A stretch of 64,000 nt of DNA from Rhipicephalus microplus (GCF_043290135.1 NC_134705.1:55901271-55965270), one strand, 5' to 3'; shown: positions 42,801 to 54,058, counted from the stretch's first letter. Notes: a model not told the origin generated them from the sequence alone. Numbers and translations: made by a program.

Positions 42801-43754
42801 CCAAGGCTGGAGAGGTTCGGAGGCGTGGCGGCGAAGCAACGCCGTACGTTGAGCTCCGGTATCAACGAGAGCTGTCAGTTCTCCGATGCCGTCGACGCGG
42901 ACCTTGAGGGTTGGAAGTGGGCGTGATTGATATTGCATCGCTTGAGGTTGGCTTTGTGGGCAGCTTTTATACCCATGCCCGATGCGGCCACACGTATAGC
43001 ATCCGCGTCTCGGTGAAGCTGGCTCCTTTGGGCCAACTGCAGCCGCCCGGCGATGAGACGTGTCCTGCAACTCCATTGCCTGGCGTACGAAAGTGGAGAT
43101 GTGGACTGGGTGGTTGTAGGCGGACAAGACGGCTGCGTGCGTCGAGTCATGGATCCCGTCAATGATGTACTGCCTGGCTGCGGAGGAGGTCCACTGTATA
43201 TCGCAAGCTTGTAAAAGGTCCAGCTTGTCGTAGATGTAAGTCGCGACGTCCTCGGTTGCACCTTGCCGGCGTGACCGCATGGTCATGAAACGGTCGTCGT
43301 AAGCGCTCGGAAGCGGCGCAAACGCGGACATCAGGGCCGCGCTCCATGTTTGCCATGTAGCGTATGTACTGCCTTGGAAACGATGCCACGCTTGGGCAGA
43401 TCCTCGCAAACGTCCTTCAGCGACCGACTTCTTAATCGTGTCGCTCCACGAGTATTTAAGGGCAACCGAGTTTATCACGCTTACCCAGTTGGTAGGGTCA
43501 TCCTTGAATCCATGAAAATATGGAATTTCGTTCTCGTTGAACGATCCAAAAGAGGCGCAGCCAAACCCGGATGTCTTGAGCTCTTGGGCGAACAGAGAGA
43601 AGCCTCGAGAAATGGCCTCGCTGCAGTCATGATGCGGTGCCGCCGTGGAGGCTTGGACGCCGTCCGTGATCGGTGGGGAGTTCGAGAGCACTCGTCCACT
43701 TCGAAGTGTAGTGGACGCAGGGATATCGGGGTCAGTAGTTCGCGACTGCGCCAT
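39873..43754 (-). CDS. Gypsy-2 Gag-Pol polyprotein (1293 aa)
   Basis: A single open frame. Capsid-like region about 45-240 (EIPYFHGFKDDPTNWVSVIN), CCHC knuckle CYTCGRIGHGYKSC (252-265), protease LTALVDTGAQRTALL (DTG 298-300), RT with SSLDLKAGYWQI and CVVYLDDVLVIGE (YLDD 594-597), RNase H EVHTDASQIGLGAVLLQ (Asp743) and VVTDNSA (Asp811), and integrase with zinc region (CEICQQHKRR), GIDHIG (Asp1013), ISDRSTTF (Asp1073) and NGLTERSN (Glu1109), giving D, D-35-E. It needs no frameshift between gag and pol. Every catalytic residue I can locate is present, so the element may be active. The ATG is the first codon after the 5' LTR and overlaps the presumed primer-binding site, so the leader is essentially absent; later ATGs could be used instead. 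No chromodomain and no envelope gene. Confidence 0.96.
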   Translation of the reverse strand: MAQSRTTDPDIPASTTLRSGRVLSNSPPITDGVQASTAAPHHDCSEAISRGFSLFAQELKTSGFGCASFGSFNENEIPYFHGFKDDPTNWVSVINSVALKYSWSDTIKKSVAEGRLRGSAQAWHRFQGSTYATWQTWSAALMSAFAPLPSAYDDRFMTMRSRRQGATEDVATYIYDKLDLLQACDIQWTSSAARQYIIDGIHDSTHAAVLSAYNHPVHISTFVRQAMELQDTSHRRAAAVGPKEPASPRRGCYTCGRIGHGYKSCPQSQPQAMQYQSRPLPTLKVRVDGIGELTALVDTGAQRTALLRRHASEPLQPWTEPPLRGLGGDVLPVGALNLQLNTEAGSKFLSSVPVFDDLPTDMVLGADYLLSGEVRLTVEGSTVNLHPVAPSVPPAQSQGELTTPLTLPAILERHASLFADTTTQLPGTSVLVHHITTDNHPPVSIPLRRYAERERILIDQQVQEMLAASIIRPSSSPWAAPVVLVRKKDGNLRFCVDYRELNKHTIPDSYPLPRIDDAIDAVRKARFFSSLDLKAGYWQINVAEEDKFKTAFRTPSGLYEFNRMPFGLRTAPSTFQRAMNTVLGTLIDRACVVYLDDVLVIGETEKQHLQNLDTVLQRLYNTGFRLNREKCQFGLTTISYLGYQISHNGVRPLPERIDAVAKYPAPTSIKQLQVFLGMASYLRKFVPSFASTAAPLTDLLKKNAQFQWGPLQDNAFQTLKHQLTHSPVLCHFNEDWMTEVHTDASQIGLGAVLLQRDSSGRGHVICYASRKLSDAERHYHSNELECLAVVWSVDEKFRHYLFGRHFTVVTDNSAIAWMFQKQHLKHKFARWIVRLQDYTYDIRHRAGAQNQLADALSRNPIEEFSTRNRETWILFSQQDVTKAQQADGRLASVIDSIGDAGRNAKFVLRNGTLYRRHWADKSTECHLLVIPDTLRSSVLRAIHDTPEGGHVGYRATLRKAQERFWWPKMDKSVRSYVASCEICQQHKRRPGARHGLLTPIKPPETIFHTLGIDHIGPLPMTTAGNRYIILAVDYLSKFVEVAAVPSLAASHVIRFLKDRFEWRHGLPNKLISDRSTTFRSRELRTYLQQAGVDHHFASAYHPQANGLTERSNQTIQARLAPYCKNHKRGEADWDDHLQAAAYAVNTAAHSSTGICPYEIVYGQLPQLNATFGLDTPVKVGRSAARQRLCRDIRVEARRRIVHAQQAQKRYYDRRHRPAPKYSVGDEVWLQRGAPSSSNKLHPKYDGPYIISERLGDNTWRVRSTASDTRRDKRKRNNFAVHVSRMKNCIRRQT
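43739..43753 (-). promoter_or_regulatory. Gypsy-2 probable primer-binding site, inside the coding sequence
   Basis: The minus strand directly after the 5' LTR reads A TGGCGCAGTCG CGAAC. TGGCGCAGTCG resembles tRNA-Ser-type primer sites of Drosophila 17.6-like elements (from memory). It encodes residues 1-4 (MAQS) of the polyprotein. Confidence 0.6.
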
Positions 43755-43885
43755 TGTAACGAGGAGAAATAAGACAAAGAGACAACGCCTTTGCTGCAGG
43801 CCGGCTGTTCTTTATCTGCTTCCTCTTCGTCGTCTTCCGTCTCTCCCAGGTATGCGCCGAGCACGATCGCCGCTTTGTCATCATT

Positions 43886-43888
<3 letters not shown>
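43755..43888 (-). repeat. Gypsy-2 5' LTR (134 bp)
   Basis: Identical in my reading to 39688-39821. Confidence 0.95.

Positions 43889-43960
<72 letters not shown>
43889..43960. repeat. Compound (TA)n(TG)n microsatellite
   Basis: About 42 bp of AT repeats run into about 30 bp of GT repeats, next to the Gypsy-2 5' LTR. Confidence 0.95.
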
Positions 43961-43962
<2 letters not shown>

Positions 43963-46729
43963 CAATGCTTTGCTCCGCTTAGCTTGACACATGTGTTCCA
44001 AGTTCGGAGAGGCCGTGGGCCAGGCTGGGAATGAAGCTTAAACACTCTGCTGTTGAGAATAAGATACTACATGTATAAAGCGTGTAATTCGCCTAGATTT
44101 TCATCCTACGCTCTTGTCTGAACTGTGGGAGGATTGAATCTGTAACACTGTATACGATGGCACCAAACGTGAACATCAGTTTTCTTTCTTCCTGGAAGGA
44201 AAAATAAAGGCTTATCGCTGCCGGTAATGACCTCACGTTAGAAACTAATGAAACATTATCAATAGATACCTGTTTTATAGACTAATAGAAAATATTGTGT
44301 ATCACTTTTTTTTTCTTGGCTACAACATGATTAGTGTTCCTGCCGTTGCCATGTTTACACATACATCACTGGGACCATTGAGTAAAAAGATGGATTATCA
44401 TCAATATTGTCCAATCTAATATAGGCAATAATTATGGTGCATTCACTCTTCTATCGCAAAATCAAGCTCTGAATTCTGACTACATCCGGGGGCGAGAGGA
44501 AGCACTACGTACTTGAGACGTACATTTAAATAAACAGTGTGGGTTTAAAATTGCTTTTAAGGGTAGTATGTTAGCCCTTAAATCATACGCCAAGGACCCC
44601 AATCGATAGCTGTTTTGTTGGTGCACAGGCCTTCAGCGCATATATCAACAACGAGGAGATCGTTGCACATTCGACAATCTGTTGCACAAAGCACTTGTAA
44701 TGTGCGCAATAACGCTATGAAATTCCTTTTCACAAGTCGCAATGAAATCTTGCCAGATTAAGTGTTACATAAATAATTAATCTATTACTATTTGTAATAT
44801 ATCAAGGCGATTGAAATGAGCCAAAAAACATAAAGACACAATAGTTCTAGGTGTAGCATATCTTTTGTTAAACACACGATGCTGCATAATCTGAAATTAC
44901 GAAGCTCGTTAATTAAATGTTGTCAGGTATAGTAGTGCAAAAGCAATCAGGGACACGCTGTCCCTTGAAGCAGGCATTGTTTGAAGTACAGTTTATGAAA
45001 CTATGCTGAGTACCTTATAAAATAAGACACCTGCAATGAGATGCCAGCAAATGAGATGTTAACACTAAATTAGAAAAATGTCTACGAAAGCCGCTCCTCC
45101 AGCTTACACTGTAACTGTGCTGTCCGTCCCGAGCATCAGATGCTCTTTTCTCAATGTAACTACACTTAGCTCCTTACGCACATTGACGCAGAGAATAAGC
45201 GCTACGAAGAAATAAGAAAGCGAAAGAGCTTCCGCAAAGGATAACTGAACAGTACAATTTCGGAGCGTTTACTATGTAGTTAACAAGCTCATCCCTTTCC
45301 TGCCCATGACTAATGTATTGAACACATTATTTACTATTACTATTTATTTAGAGTTACTACAATCACCATTTGGTGATTTCAGCAGGGTGGTACATATACT
45401 AAGTCATTGACAAAAACATGACGGTAAAAGTGATTCATAAAAGTAAGCAGAGCTACAGTCGGAACTAAAACCACTTTGGTAGCTTCTGTAAGAGTCGAGT
45501 AAGATGTTTTTAGGTGTAGTTCACCCTTCAGCCCCACCTATTTATCGGTCACCAGAAGTAATTGCGTAATCTACGCGAAACTGCGTGCGCATGATGCGGT
45601 CAAGTATACAAAAGTATTTCAGGACATATCTTTGCACCATTGAAATCATTGAAACTGTACGAGCTCTGTCATGTCTTTTTGATACATTGTTGCAAAAAAT
45701 GTAGTTTTTCTAATAAAAACTTTGCTGGTAATGAGAGAATTACCTATGTTCAGTACACTCACACTAAGATGCTATTGGTGCACATCGTGGTCAATTTAAA
45801 AGGAAAAAAGAAAACAAGAAGTGGCTTGACTTGACACTCTTCAAGCCCAGTCATAGAAAAATAAAACTGGGGCATGCTGGGAATCTATCAACAACATGCA
45901 GCATGAAGAGGATCAGCGAAAAGGATCAACTTTTTCTCGGGTCAAAACAAACCCCGCTTGTGTTTTATAAGACTATTAACCTAACAGGGCCAAAAGTAGC
46001 GCTCTTTCTAAGAGAATAGCAGAATGTGTGTACCTATATGTTCAACATAATAATCCCAGTGTCCAATATACTGGACATGCTGCTCCGGTGAAAATAATTC
46101 TACTAACATCTTTTTTACTATTTTGCGTGCTTTTCAATAGCCTAATAGCTAAAAAAACAAGACTAAAAACTTTGTTCTGCCCTACAAAAAGTTTGTGTCG
46201 GAAAGTGATATAGCTTAGCTACAAAGAAGTATTGAAAATATTATGATTACAATAGATTACCTACGTCGAGAAAAAAAACTAAAAAATGTAACGCAGTTGG
46301 TCGTAACTTCTTTGTATATAAATTATCTATGACTATATCAAAACTGTGAGGACTCGAATTCAACCAAGGCAAGGAAACAAAGAAGTCCTCCATCTGAAAA
46401 ATTGTTCATGGCCGGTCCGGAACCTGTTCGCATACTCTACGCCCACCGGCTCTTAAACGGCGTGAGTAAGAATGCACTGACAGCGGGGCGCTATTCTTTG
46501 GTTCCCACAATGAGGGGCGGGCGAGACAAGTTGAAGAGCGAGGCCATTTCCGTAGGGAACTCGTCAGCGTCGTGGTGGGAGGAGAATAGAGGAAATGAGG
46601 GTGAGGGTTCAACTTCATGCGGCTCGTGGTGGACGTTTAACGAACTAGCCCCTCGTGATACGGAATCCTGGCCTCGTACTCAAGAAAGTATTCTAAATAC
46701 AAAAATTCACAAAGTAACCAAATTCAATC
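43961..46729. other. AT-rich intergenic; possible LINE 3' end near 45325-45560
   Basis: No gene recognised. The plus strand at 45325-45400 (TTTACTATTACTATTTATTT followed by a unique sequence) looks like the A-rich tail and 3' UTR of a minus-strand LINE, but no coding part was found. The open frame 46402-46806 has no domain I know. Confidence 0.4.
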
Positions 46730-48130
46730 AAATTTTATTTCCAACGTGTATAAACATAGAGATGAAGGACTACGGAAAAAGAGCTTCCTGGAGGTGTCTT
46801 GACTAGTCCGTAGCTCAAAATACTCTATGGCATGTGGCCAGCAGCAAAAAAAAGTTCACAAATGAAATCTTGAAACATATGAATAGTGCAGAATAAAAAT
46901 ATACAATAACTTGCAAAAAACCATACAAGAATACAACGCGAAGATCAATTCAATTATTTTTCTCATACATACAAAGATCTAAGCCCAGCTGAGGAACAAC
47001 AAAACAAATCAAAACTGATTAACTGAAAGTGGTTTAACAATGTTGATAAAGGATAACATGAACGCTCTATAAGAGCATTGAAATGGGGTGTGACAACTTT
47101 CGAATACTCTCTTTGTCGCATTTTATAGCAGTGATCATCTGCTCCCGAATGTGCTAGGGTGTCTGCATTATATACGTTGTCTTACTTCATATTTATATCT
47201 AGAACTCAGCCAATATTAGCATATTTTGTGAGCAGTTATATTACTAGCTTTATGAAAGAGGCTACTGGTTGTTGCATTAAATCTAGCATTATAAAAATTT
47301 CGTAGATATCGTTTCTTCATAACGTGAGCTTTTCGTGGACTTGAGAAGACGTACCCCAGACAAGTTGTTAATTGTTAAGATGTGAACAGAAAAAAGAGAA
47401 TTGTAAACTAGGATTTCAATTGTGGAGAGAGAACGTATTTAAGTCGACCGACTATTCCCGTTATTCTAACTAGTGTTGTCAGCACTGACTTAACATAAGC
47501 TTCCAAAGACATGCCTGCAATACATACAACACCAAGGCACCTAAAGTTGTCGACAGTATGAACTGGGTGGTAATTGAAGATATGTTCACGTGAGGAGGGA
47601 TCGGCTTATTCTTGGCTCAAAATTTAACGCCCTTTGTTTTATTTTTGATTGATTTTAATAAAGTTGAATAAAGACTGGTGTTGCAGTTTAGTCGAGGTGT
47701 CAATACAGCATCAGATTAGGTGGTCGATGCTGTTTCCAGAAAAGAAGTATGGTTGTGTCGTCTGCACATATAATAAACATTGCATTATTATTACACTAAC
47801 AATGGAAATAGTGTAAAAATAAAGAGCAAAGGTCTTAGAATGCTGCCGTTTGGAACACCACAATGCAGTGGTAGAACTCGACATCGTGAGTCATTTATCT
47901 GGACAACTTGTCGCCGATGGGACAGGTATGACAACAGCAAGTTTATCCTACAACCACGAACACTAGGGATATATAGCTTACTTAACCAGTCCTCATGATT
48001 CATCAAGCCAAAAGCCTTGGAAAAATCAACAAGCTAATCAGTCGATTCTTGCTTTCAAATTCGCGTAAAGTATATTCTTTCTGGTGGATCAATGCGAATT
48101 CTGTTGATCTGATCTTAGAAGTGATTGTTA
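46730..48130 (-). pseudogene. Decayed LINE reverse transcriptase fragment with 3' end
   Basis: The minus strand at 48006-47791 reads RRQVVQINDSRCRVLPLHCG then VPNGSILRPLLFIF, an RT motif B region (expected VPQGSILGPLLF). At 47600-47480 a LGVVYIAGMSLEAYVK-like thumb segment follows in other frames. The likely 3' end is GGAAATAAAATTTGATTGAA (minus strand, near 46735). It is heavily mutated. Confidence 0.55.
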
Positions 48131-48144
48131 TATTTGAAATGGTT

Positions 48145-48335
48145 AAATTTTATGCATTGTTTTACGTCTGAACACCAAGATATGCTTATAAGAGGCGCCG
48201 TAGTGAAAGGCTCCCAAAATCTTGTCCATCTGGTGTTCTTTAACGTGAACATGGCACTGTAGATGAGTTTCTATCATTTCTCCTCCATAAAGATGCAACA
48301 GCAGTGGCGGAGATCAAACCCGAGACCTTATTTAT
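48145..48335 (-). repeat. Degenerate tRNA-derived SINE
   Basis: It matches the minus-oriented SINE at 13185-13439 in order: TTTTACGTCTGAACACCA, GAGGCGCCGTAGTG, GTGTTCTTTAACGTGAAC, GGAGATCAAACCCGAGACCT. It is much more diverged than the two satellite copies, so it is older. Confidence 0.7.
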
Positions 48336-48484
48336 GATTGAATTTGTGAGATATATAACCCCATATATTACTCCAGCATTACTTCCCCTAATTGGGAGCT
48401 GACACAAAACTTTTCGTTTGTGGTTATCTTACGTGATTTGAAAGGCCGAGCTATTAAGAGTGTACACCGCAAACGTGAAGCTTG
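48336..48484. other. Short intergenic stretch
   Basis: Nothing recognised. Confidence 0.3.
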
Positions 48485-50040
48485 AGTCATCATCATCAGT
48501 CTCCTGACTACGTCCACTGCAGGACAAAGGCCTCAAACATGTGTCAACAGTGAACTCGGTCCTGTGCTTGCTGCTGCCCTTTTATACCCACAAGCTTTTA
48601 ATCTCATTTGCCCATTTAAAATTCTCTCTCCTCCTAACTAGCTTTCCTTCTCCGGAAATCCAGTTAGTTCCCCTAATTAACAGCGGTTATTCTGTCTTGC
48701 ACTACATGCCCCGCCCATGTTTCCTTTTTTCTTCTTAATTTCTACTACGGTATCCTTACCGCCGGTTTGTCTCCTGATTCCCTGTTCTCTGTTTTTGTCT
48801 CCGAAAGTTACACCTACCTTTTATTTTCCTTTCCATTGCTCGCTGCGTGGTCCTCAATTTAGGCTGAACACTCCTAGTAAGTCTCCAGGTCTCTGCCCCG
48901 TAGCTAAGTGCCGACAAGATGCGGGTGTTACATACCTTCGTCTTCAGGGATAGTGGCAATCTACTTGTCATGATTTGAGAGTACATGCCATATGTGCTGC
49001 ACCTCATTTGTATTCATCTATTTACTTCAATCTCGTGGTTCGGCTCAACGGTTTTTACCTGTCCCCAGTACACATTGTCTTCTACAACTTCTGGTGCACT
49101 ATTATCTATCCCGAAGCGCTGTTATCTTCTAAGGTTGCTGTACATTACGTTCGTTTTCTGCATAATAAATTTAGTACCTACCTTTCTGCTCTCCTTGTCT
49201 AACTACATAATCATGAGTAGAAATTCGTCCCCTAAGTTACTCAGCAATGCAATGTCATCGGCGTAGCGCAGATAATTAGGGTACTCTCCAATAACTGTTA
49301 TTCCTAACTCTTAACAGTCTAGGCTTCTGAAAACCTTCTTTAAGCACACGGTAAATAGCATTGGGAAGATTGTATCATCTACCCCTGCCTTACACCCTCA
49401 TTTATTGGTAATCTGTTGCTTTCTTTTTGAAGCACTATAGTAGCAATTGATTCCGTTTAGAGTTGTTTCAAGATGTCTATATTCGATTCATCGACGCCCG
49501 ATTTCGCAGTGTCTGCATGATTGCTGATATTTCTACTCAATAAAACGCCTTCTCGTAAATTATGAAGGCTATGTATAGTGGATGGCTGTATTCTGAGCAT
49601 TTCTCGCTTACCTGATTGACAGCATAAATGTGGCCGATTGCTGAGTAGCCTATCCGAAATCATACTTGTTCCTTTGGATTATTGAATTCAAATGTTGCCT
49701 TATTTCCTATAGCAATTACATTTGTAGATAGCTTGTATACGAAGGAGAGCAAGCTGATCGGCCTGTAGTTTTTCACGTCATTATTGAGGTGAAAAACGTT
49801 TTTCTAGTGCATCAAGATGATGGTAGCAGTATTCCAAGATTCTGGTACCCTTCCCAATAGGGGACACCTTGGAAACAGTCTGGCTAGTTTTTCTAACACA
49901 ATCTGTCTTCCATTTTTAGCAGACCTGATGTTACCTAATTCTGACCAGCAGCTTTGCCTCTTTAGATGCTCTCCAAGGCTTTTCTGACTACTTCTGACTT
50001 CTTCTGTCATTACGGGTGAAAGCTTGATTGCACTATATAA
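48485..50040 (-). pseudogene. RTE-type LINE, 3' half, decayed
   Basis: The 3' end on the plus strand is ATCATCATCAGTCTCCTGAC then a CCACTGCAGGACAAAGGCCT block, a common arthropod RTE terminus. The minus-strand frame 49007-48756 reads SRLPLSLKTKVCNTRILSAL and SYGAETWRLT, typical of the RTE RT C-terminus. An RYADDIALLSN-like motif C is readable near 49260. Further upstream sequence to about 50040 matches fingers/palm in broken frames. It is 5'-truncated. Confidence 0.75.
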
Positions 50041-51734
50041 ACAGAAGTACAGCAAGTTGACGAGGTTTGTTATGGTTTCTACTGCAAAAGACGCAACATG
50101 ACAATAATTGCTTACGCAAGATACGTGGACATTTAACTGATCACTCCGTTGCTGGATTTCCTGGATCAATTTTCTATATATCAGCACTCTATGTCTTCCT
50201 AAATAGCCATACTGATGCATGAAGCAACCGGAATAGACACTAAAACATAACGACACGCTACACTCTAAGGTGAAATTGCCCGAAAAAGTAATGTAGCCCG
50301 ATTGGCACATGTGATAAACGGATAGACCGTTAAGGAGTTACCCCAAAGGGATGCGTGCCGTGGGCAAACCACTAAGTCCCGGAAAGGATGAACCGTGCGG
50401 GAGATGCGGGCCGTGCGAAAGTTGTTATCGTGGACACTAGCCGTCCTCCTCTTTCCAGCACTGTTTTCTTCCGTATTTTGCTCGCAACTGTTCGCGTTGC
50501 GTCGCACATGGAGAGCACGCCGATCTAGGAAGAACGCCACTGTGCTTCGTACGTGCGCTTTGATGAGTGTGTGCTGCTGCTTTTACGTTTCGTCGCACCC
50601 ATGACGTCTGTAGAAGGTACTGACACGTCGCCACGCCACGCTGTACATCTCTGGCTTAGTCAAAGTGGCCACGACCCACTCACGACAACACCGGTTGAGA
50701 ATGAAAGTCAGAATGGCGGCTGAGAAGACAGCAGGCCTCTAGGATACAATGTTTCAGTCTAACTCAGGGCAGAAATCGGCCCAAGGTTTTTTCACAAGTA
50801 GGTGACAATTTTCTATTCTTTCTTACTTGTCGGGTGTGCGATACGAATCGCGCGTGCCACCAACGGGCTCGATAGTTTTGTATATCGCATGCACGAAATT
50901 TACCGCGAATGTTGGCTTCGTCGTCTGTAGTTCGCCTGTGCTTTCTGACCACCCGAAAGTTGGGTGCCATTGTCCTCGGCCGCCCGGACGCTCCCTCATC
51001 TTGTGCTTGCCTGTTTTCGCTGCGATGATGAGCTGCTGGCTGACAAAATTGGGCGGAGACCTCGTCGCTGTTTTGCAAGATGTCCAAAACACGTTGCAGT
51101 TGCTCGTATTGTGCATGGTTGTAGCATGTCATGCGCTTTAAGTGCACTGGCGTGGCCTGGTGGGGCTTTCGCTAGCGTCGGAACCGACTTTATGAAAATT
51201 GGTTGCTATTACGCTTAGCTTCTTCGTCAATTGGTTGCAAGCAGCTCGGTGCCGGCCGCTGTCGGCTGCCACGGTGGTGGACTCGCGTTTGCTCGCTGCA
51301 CACGCACGCGCTCGAGTTCGTTGAAAAGGGTCGCATTACCATCGGTTTTTGGTGCACTCGCGCTAAACCAACTCGGTGCTCTTCGTGGAGCCGGCCCAGC
51401 GTACGGTCGCTCTCCTGTTCGAGGTTTGCTGGCGGCAGACGTTCCGCGTGTAATGCCGTTTTTAGTCCCCCGTTTGCTTGCTTGAACTAAACAGCGGCAC
51501 TCGCTTAAAACTCACCGCCTTCCTGATGGCACGGTAATTCATGGCACCTCAGAGTTATTACTGCGGCTACCGCATGTAAGCTGTTGCGCCACGGGGATTG
51601 AAATGCATCTTTGACAATGTGGGACATGACGGTGAAAGTATTTGCATGTCCTATTTGACACAATTTTCATTTTGTCCTAGTTTATTTTGTCACATTTCGA
51701 CACATGTCTATTTCTCATATCTATGCATATTCAT
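50041..51734. other. Unassigned region, partly GC-rich
   Basis: 50,350-51,500 is richer in G+C and CpG than its surroundings. An open frame at 50395-50604 starts with a hydrophobic stretch (TLAVLLFPALFSSVFC), but no domain or splice structure supports a gene. Frames on both strands at 50764-51490 are similarly unsupported. This could be an unmethylated promoter-like region or an unknown repeat. Confidence 0.35.
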
Positions 51735-52130
51735 CTTCTCTCACGTGAGAATAACTATTTTTCCCAATCGTATTGTGCAGACGTGGGCACACAGCATGCA
51801 GAAGGCTGTGGCTGTGTGCGCTGGCGTTTGCAATTTTGACATCTATCGCTTTCGTCGGAACAGCTTCAGAAGGACTGCACGAGGGGTGAAGGTATAGTTA
51901 TTTGGGCGTCATAATTTTTATGTATAGTTTTATATCAACTTGCACGTACTTTTTATAAACGTGCATCGTCATCCCCTGTTTCGTGTGACTATTTTTACAA
52001 CATTATTGTACAGCCGCGGGCACACATCATGCAGAAAGCTGTGTGCACTGGCATCTTCAATGCCTGTCATTTATCGCTTGCGTCAGAGGAGCTTCACAAG
52101 GACTGTAAAAGATGTGAAATTTAGGCTAGA
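51735..52130 (+). repeat. Diverged tandem pair of exon-like units
   Basis: Unit 1 (about 51735-51895) and unit 2 (about 51970-52125) share, in order, GTGNNACTATTTTT-like sequence, TTGTGCAG/TTGTACAG, GGGCACACA-CATGCAGAA, CTATCGCTTTCGTC/TTATCGCTTGCGTC and a common end (GGTGAAG/GATGTGAAA), offset by about 235 bp. Each has a polypyrimidine-like stretch and an AG before the shared core; unit 1 is followed by GTATAG. They may be duplicated exons or units of an unknown repeat. Confidence 0.5.
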
Positions 52131-53010
52131 CTTGTACGTTTCACCACTAATTTTCTTAAATAATATAGAAAAGTTTTGTGTGTGAAAAAAAAAATAAACT
52201 ATTTGAATGTCTCACTTTTGTCTTTTGTTGTTGCAGTAACTACGAAGGTAGTGATATACAGGTGGCTGAATAGTTTTTTACGTTTTCTTTTCCGCGTAAT
52301 TTGTTTCTCAATGTGCAAAAAAAAACACAAAAAACGTATTAGGTCTGAGGGAGAGTAAATAGAAAAACGTTATTTGAATTGAGCATAAAAAGTTCATTCG
52401 AATGAACTATTTTAATGAACCAATTGTTCATCCGGCAAGGTGACATATAAGGACTAACGGTTGCCCGGTAAGGTGTAAGTGTTAGGACTAAGCATTAGTA
52501 TTTTGACGTCATTTGTGAGACTAACGGTAACCCGCTAAGGTGTAAATGTGAAAATTGAATATTAGTCCCTGGAGCTGGTCTGTAGAGACTAGCTGCTAGA
52601 CCCGGTGCCGTTAGTTCCTATAGTGAGTGATGAATGTGGCAGCCCTCTTAGTCCCCAAAAGGACAAACCAAACACCATTTTAACACCCTGTTGCCTTAGA
52701 GTGTAGTGTTGAGGTCAGTAGTTGTGCCTTGTAGGGTTTGAATATAATGTTAAAATAAAATATCGCATTGATACTCACTGAGCTTAACACTTATGTAGAA
52801 CGATCTTTCTAAGCACCAGATTTTTACGGCACAATAAACTCATCTCGAAAAAGCTTGTCACTAGTTGTTTAAGATAAAGATAAAGAAACAAGCAGGATAA
52901 ATAATAAAAAACGTGGCTGATCCCTGTTCTTAGAAATCGCTATAACACGACAGTGTCACATGTTTTCACAGAGGTAGCTGAGCATTTCTTGTGTATTGTT
53001 TTGTAGAAAG
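52131..53010. other. AT-rich intergenic, nothing recognised
   Basis: No supported feature. Confidence 0.4.
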
Positions 53011-53115
53011 GCCGAAGGAATCACTGCTACAGCAACAAGTTGCAATGTCACGTGAAGAACGACAAGCAGTTCGAAACTTGCAAAGCACACTTCAAGCAGA
53101 AAGCACTAACGTAAT
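53011..53115 (+). other. Possible terminal exon of a small Cys-containing protein (weak)
   Basis: After TTGTTTTGTAG the sequence reads KGRRNHCYSNKLQCHVKND, then KQFETCKAHFKQKALT and a TAA. Three cysteines and an acceptor-like site make it exon-like, but no partner exon or family was identified. Confidence 0.2.
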
Positions 53116-53439
53116 GACCATACACAGGATAAGCGTGATTAACTGACTGCGACACCTCGACACTTGAACTATGCTGCTCAAACAGAAACGAAGACGCATG
53201 AAATTAACAAAGATCAACACACAGGGGAAGCACGAGTCTCTCTCACCTTTCTTTTTTACTTCTTCACGTCTGATCAGCGGGCTCTTTTGTAAACGTGATT
53301 ACGGCAGGGGGCGTGCTTTCTTTACCCGTAGTAACATGAAAGCAAACTTGGGTGATGCTGAACTGAAAGAAAACTTGGGGTGGGGGATGCTGAACTTCAC
53401 TAAGCCAAAAGGGAGCAACGTGGGTATAGGGAATGCTCC

Positions 53440-53745
53440 TTTCAGGGAGTGATTGCATTGACACCCCCATTACTCCCCTAAAAGGAGTAACTGCACACGG
53501 ACGAACCGTTGCTCTCCTTTCAGTTTCTCCTTCGAAGGATGAACAGTTGAACAGTTACTTCTTCCAGGTTCTCACAGCGGATCAACAGTTACTTCCACCA
53601 GTTTCTCCGTGCGGACCAATCGTTACTCCCTCCAGTTGCTCCCCTCAGACCAATGGTTAGTCTTTGCTTTTTCTCCCGCGTGTTCGCAGTTACTCTCTGA
53701 GGACCAACTGCGTATGCTTCCAGCTACTCCTTGTGTAAATGACTT
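53440..53745. repeat. Decayed tandem repeat, unit about 35 bp
   Basis: Variants of GGACCAATCGTTACTCC, then TCCAGTTTCTCC recur about six times (for example near 53503, 53577, 53614, 53649 and 53700). Spacing drifts because of indels. Confidence 0.6.
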
Positions 53746-54058
53746 TTTATCTCGAGTATGCTTGTCCCACGATCAACACACGACAAGAGCTCCTCGGAAG
53801 AGCAATGCTTGGTTGCTTCTAACACAAAAAGTGGACAAAACTGAAAGGGAAAAAATGCTTTATTGTTTTTCTTCTTTTAGTCGACGTGTGAGCACTTGTA
53901 GAAGTAGACTTTGCCACACCACAGCCAGCACTAGCCAAGCGCCATAGTTCATTGAAGGTTTTTTGCGTACTCCGTGGAAAAACAATCTTGAATTTCTTGC
54001 TTAGGGCAGTCTGTGTCATCGTTCGAGAGAGAACGGCAAGTTCTCTAATTGTGAAGGA

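Larger units (their letters stand above)
39688..43888 (-). mobile_element. Gypsy-2, intact-looking young Ty3/Gypsy LTR retrotransposon
   Basis: On the minus strand the 5' LTR is 43755-43888 and the 3' LTR is 39688-39821, 134 bp each and, as far as I can read, identical. ATAT target duplications occur within TA repeats on both sides. One uninterrupted polyprotein (43754-39873) fills the interior. Identical LTRs and an open frame point to a very recent insertion. The LTRs are unusually short. Confidence 0.95.

Noticed and set aside
39688..43888. Endogenous retrovirus with envelope
   Set aside because: Only a Gag-Pol polyprotein is present between the LTRs; no envelope frame, so it is an LTR retrotransposon.
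46402..46806. 134-codon open frame
   Set aside because: No motif; flanked by probable LINE 3' sequence and AT-rich DNA, so not supportable as a gene.
50395..50604. Possible secreted protein with signal peptide
   Set aside because: Only a hydrophobic stretch in a short frame; competing frames on both strands and no exon structure.
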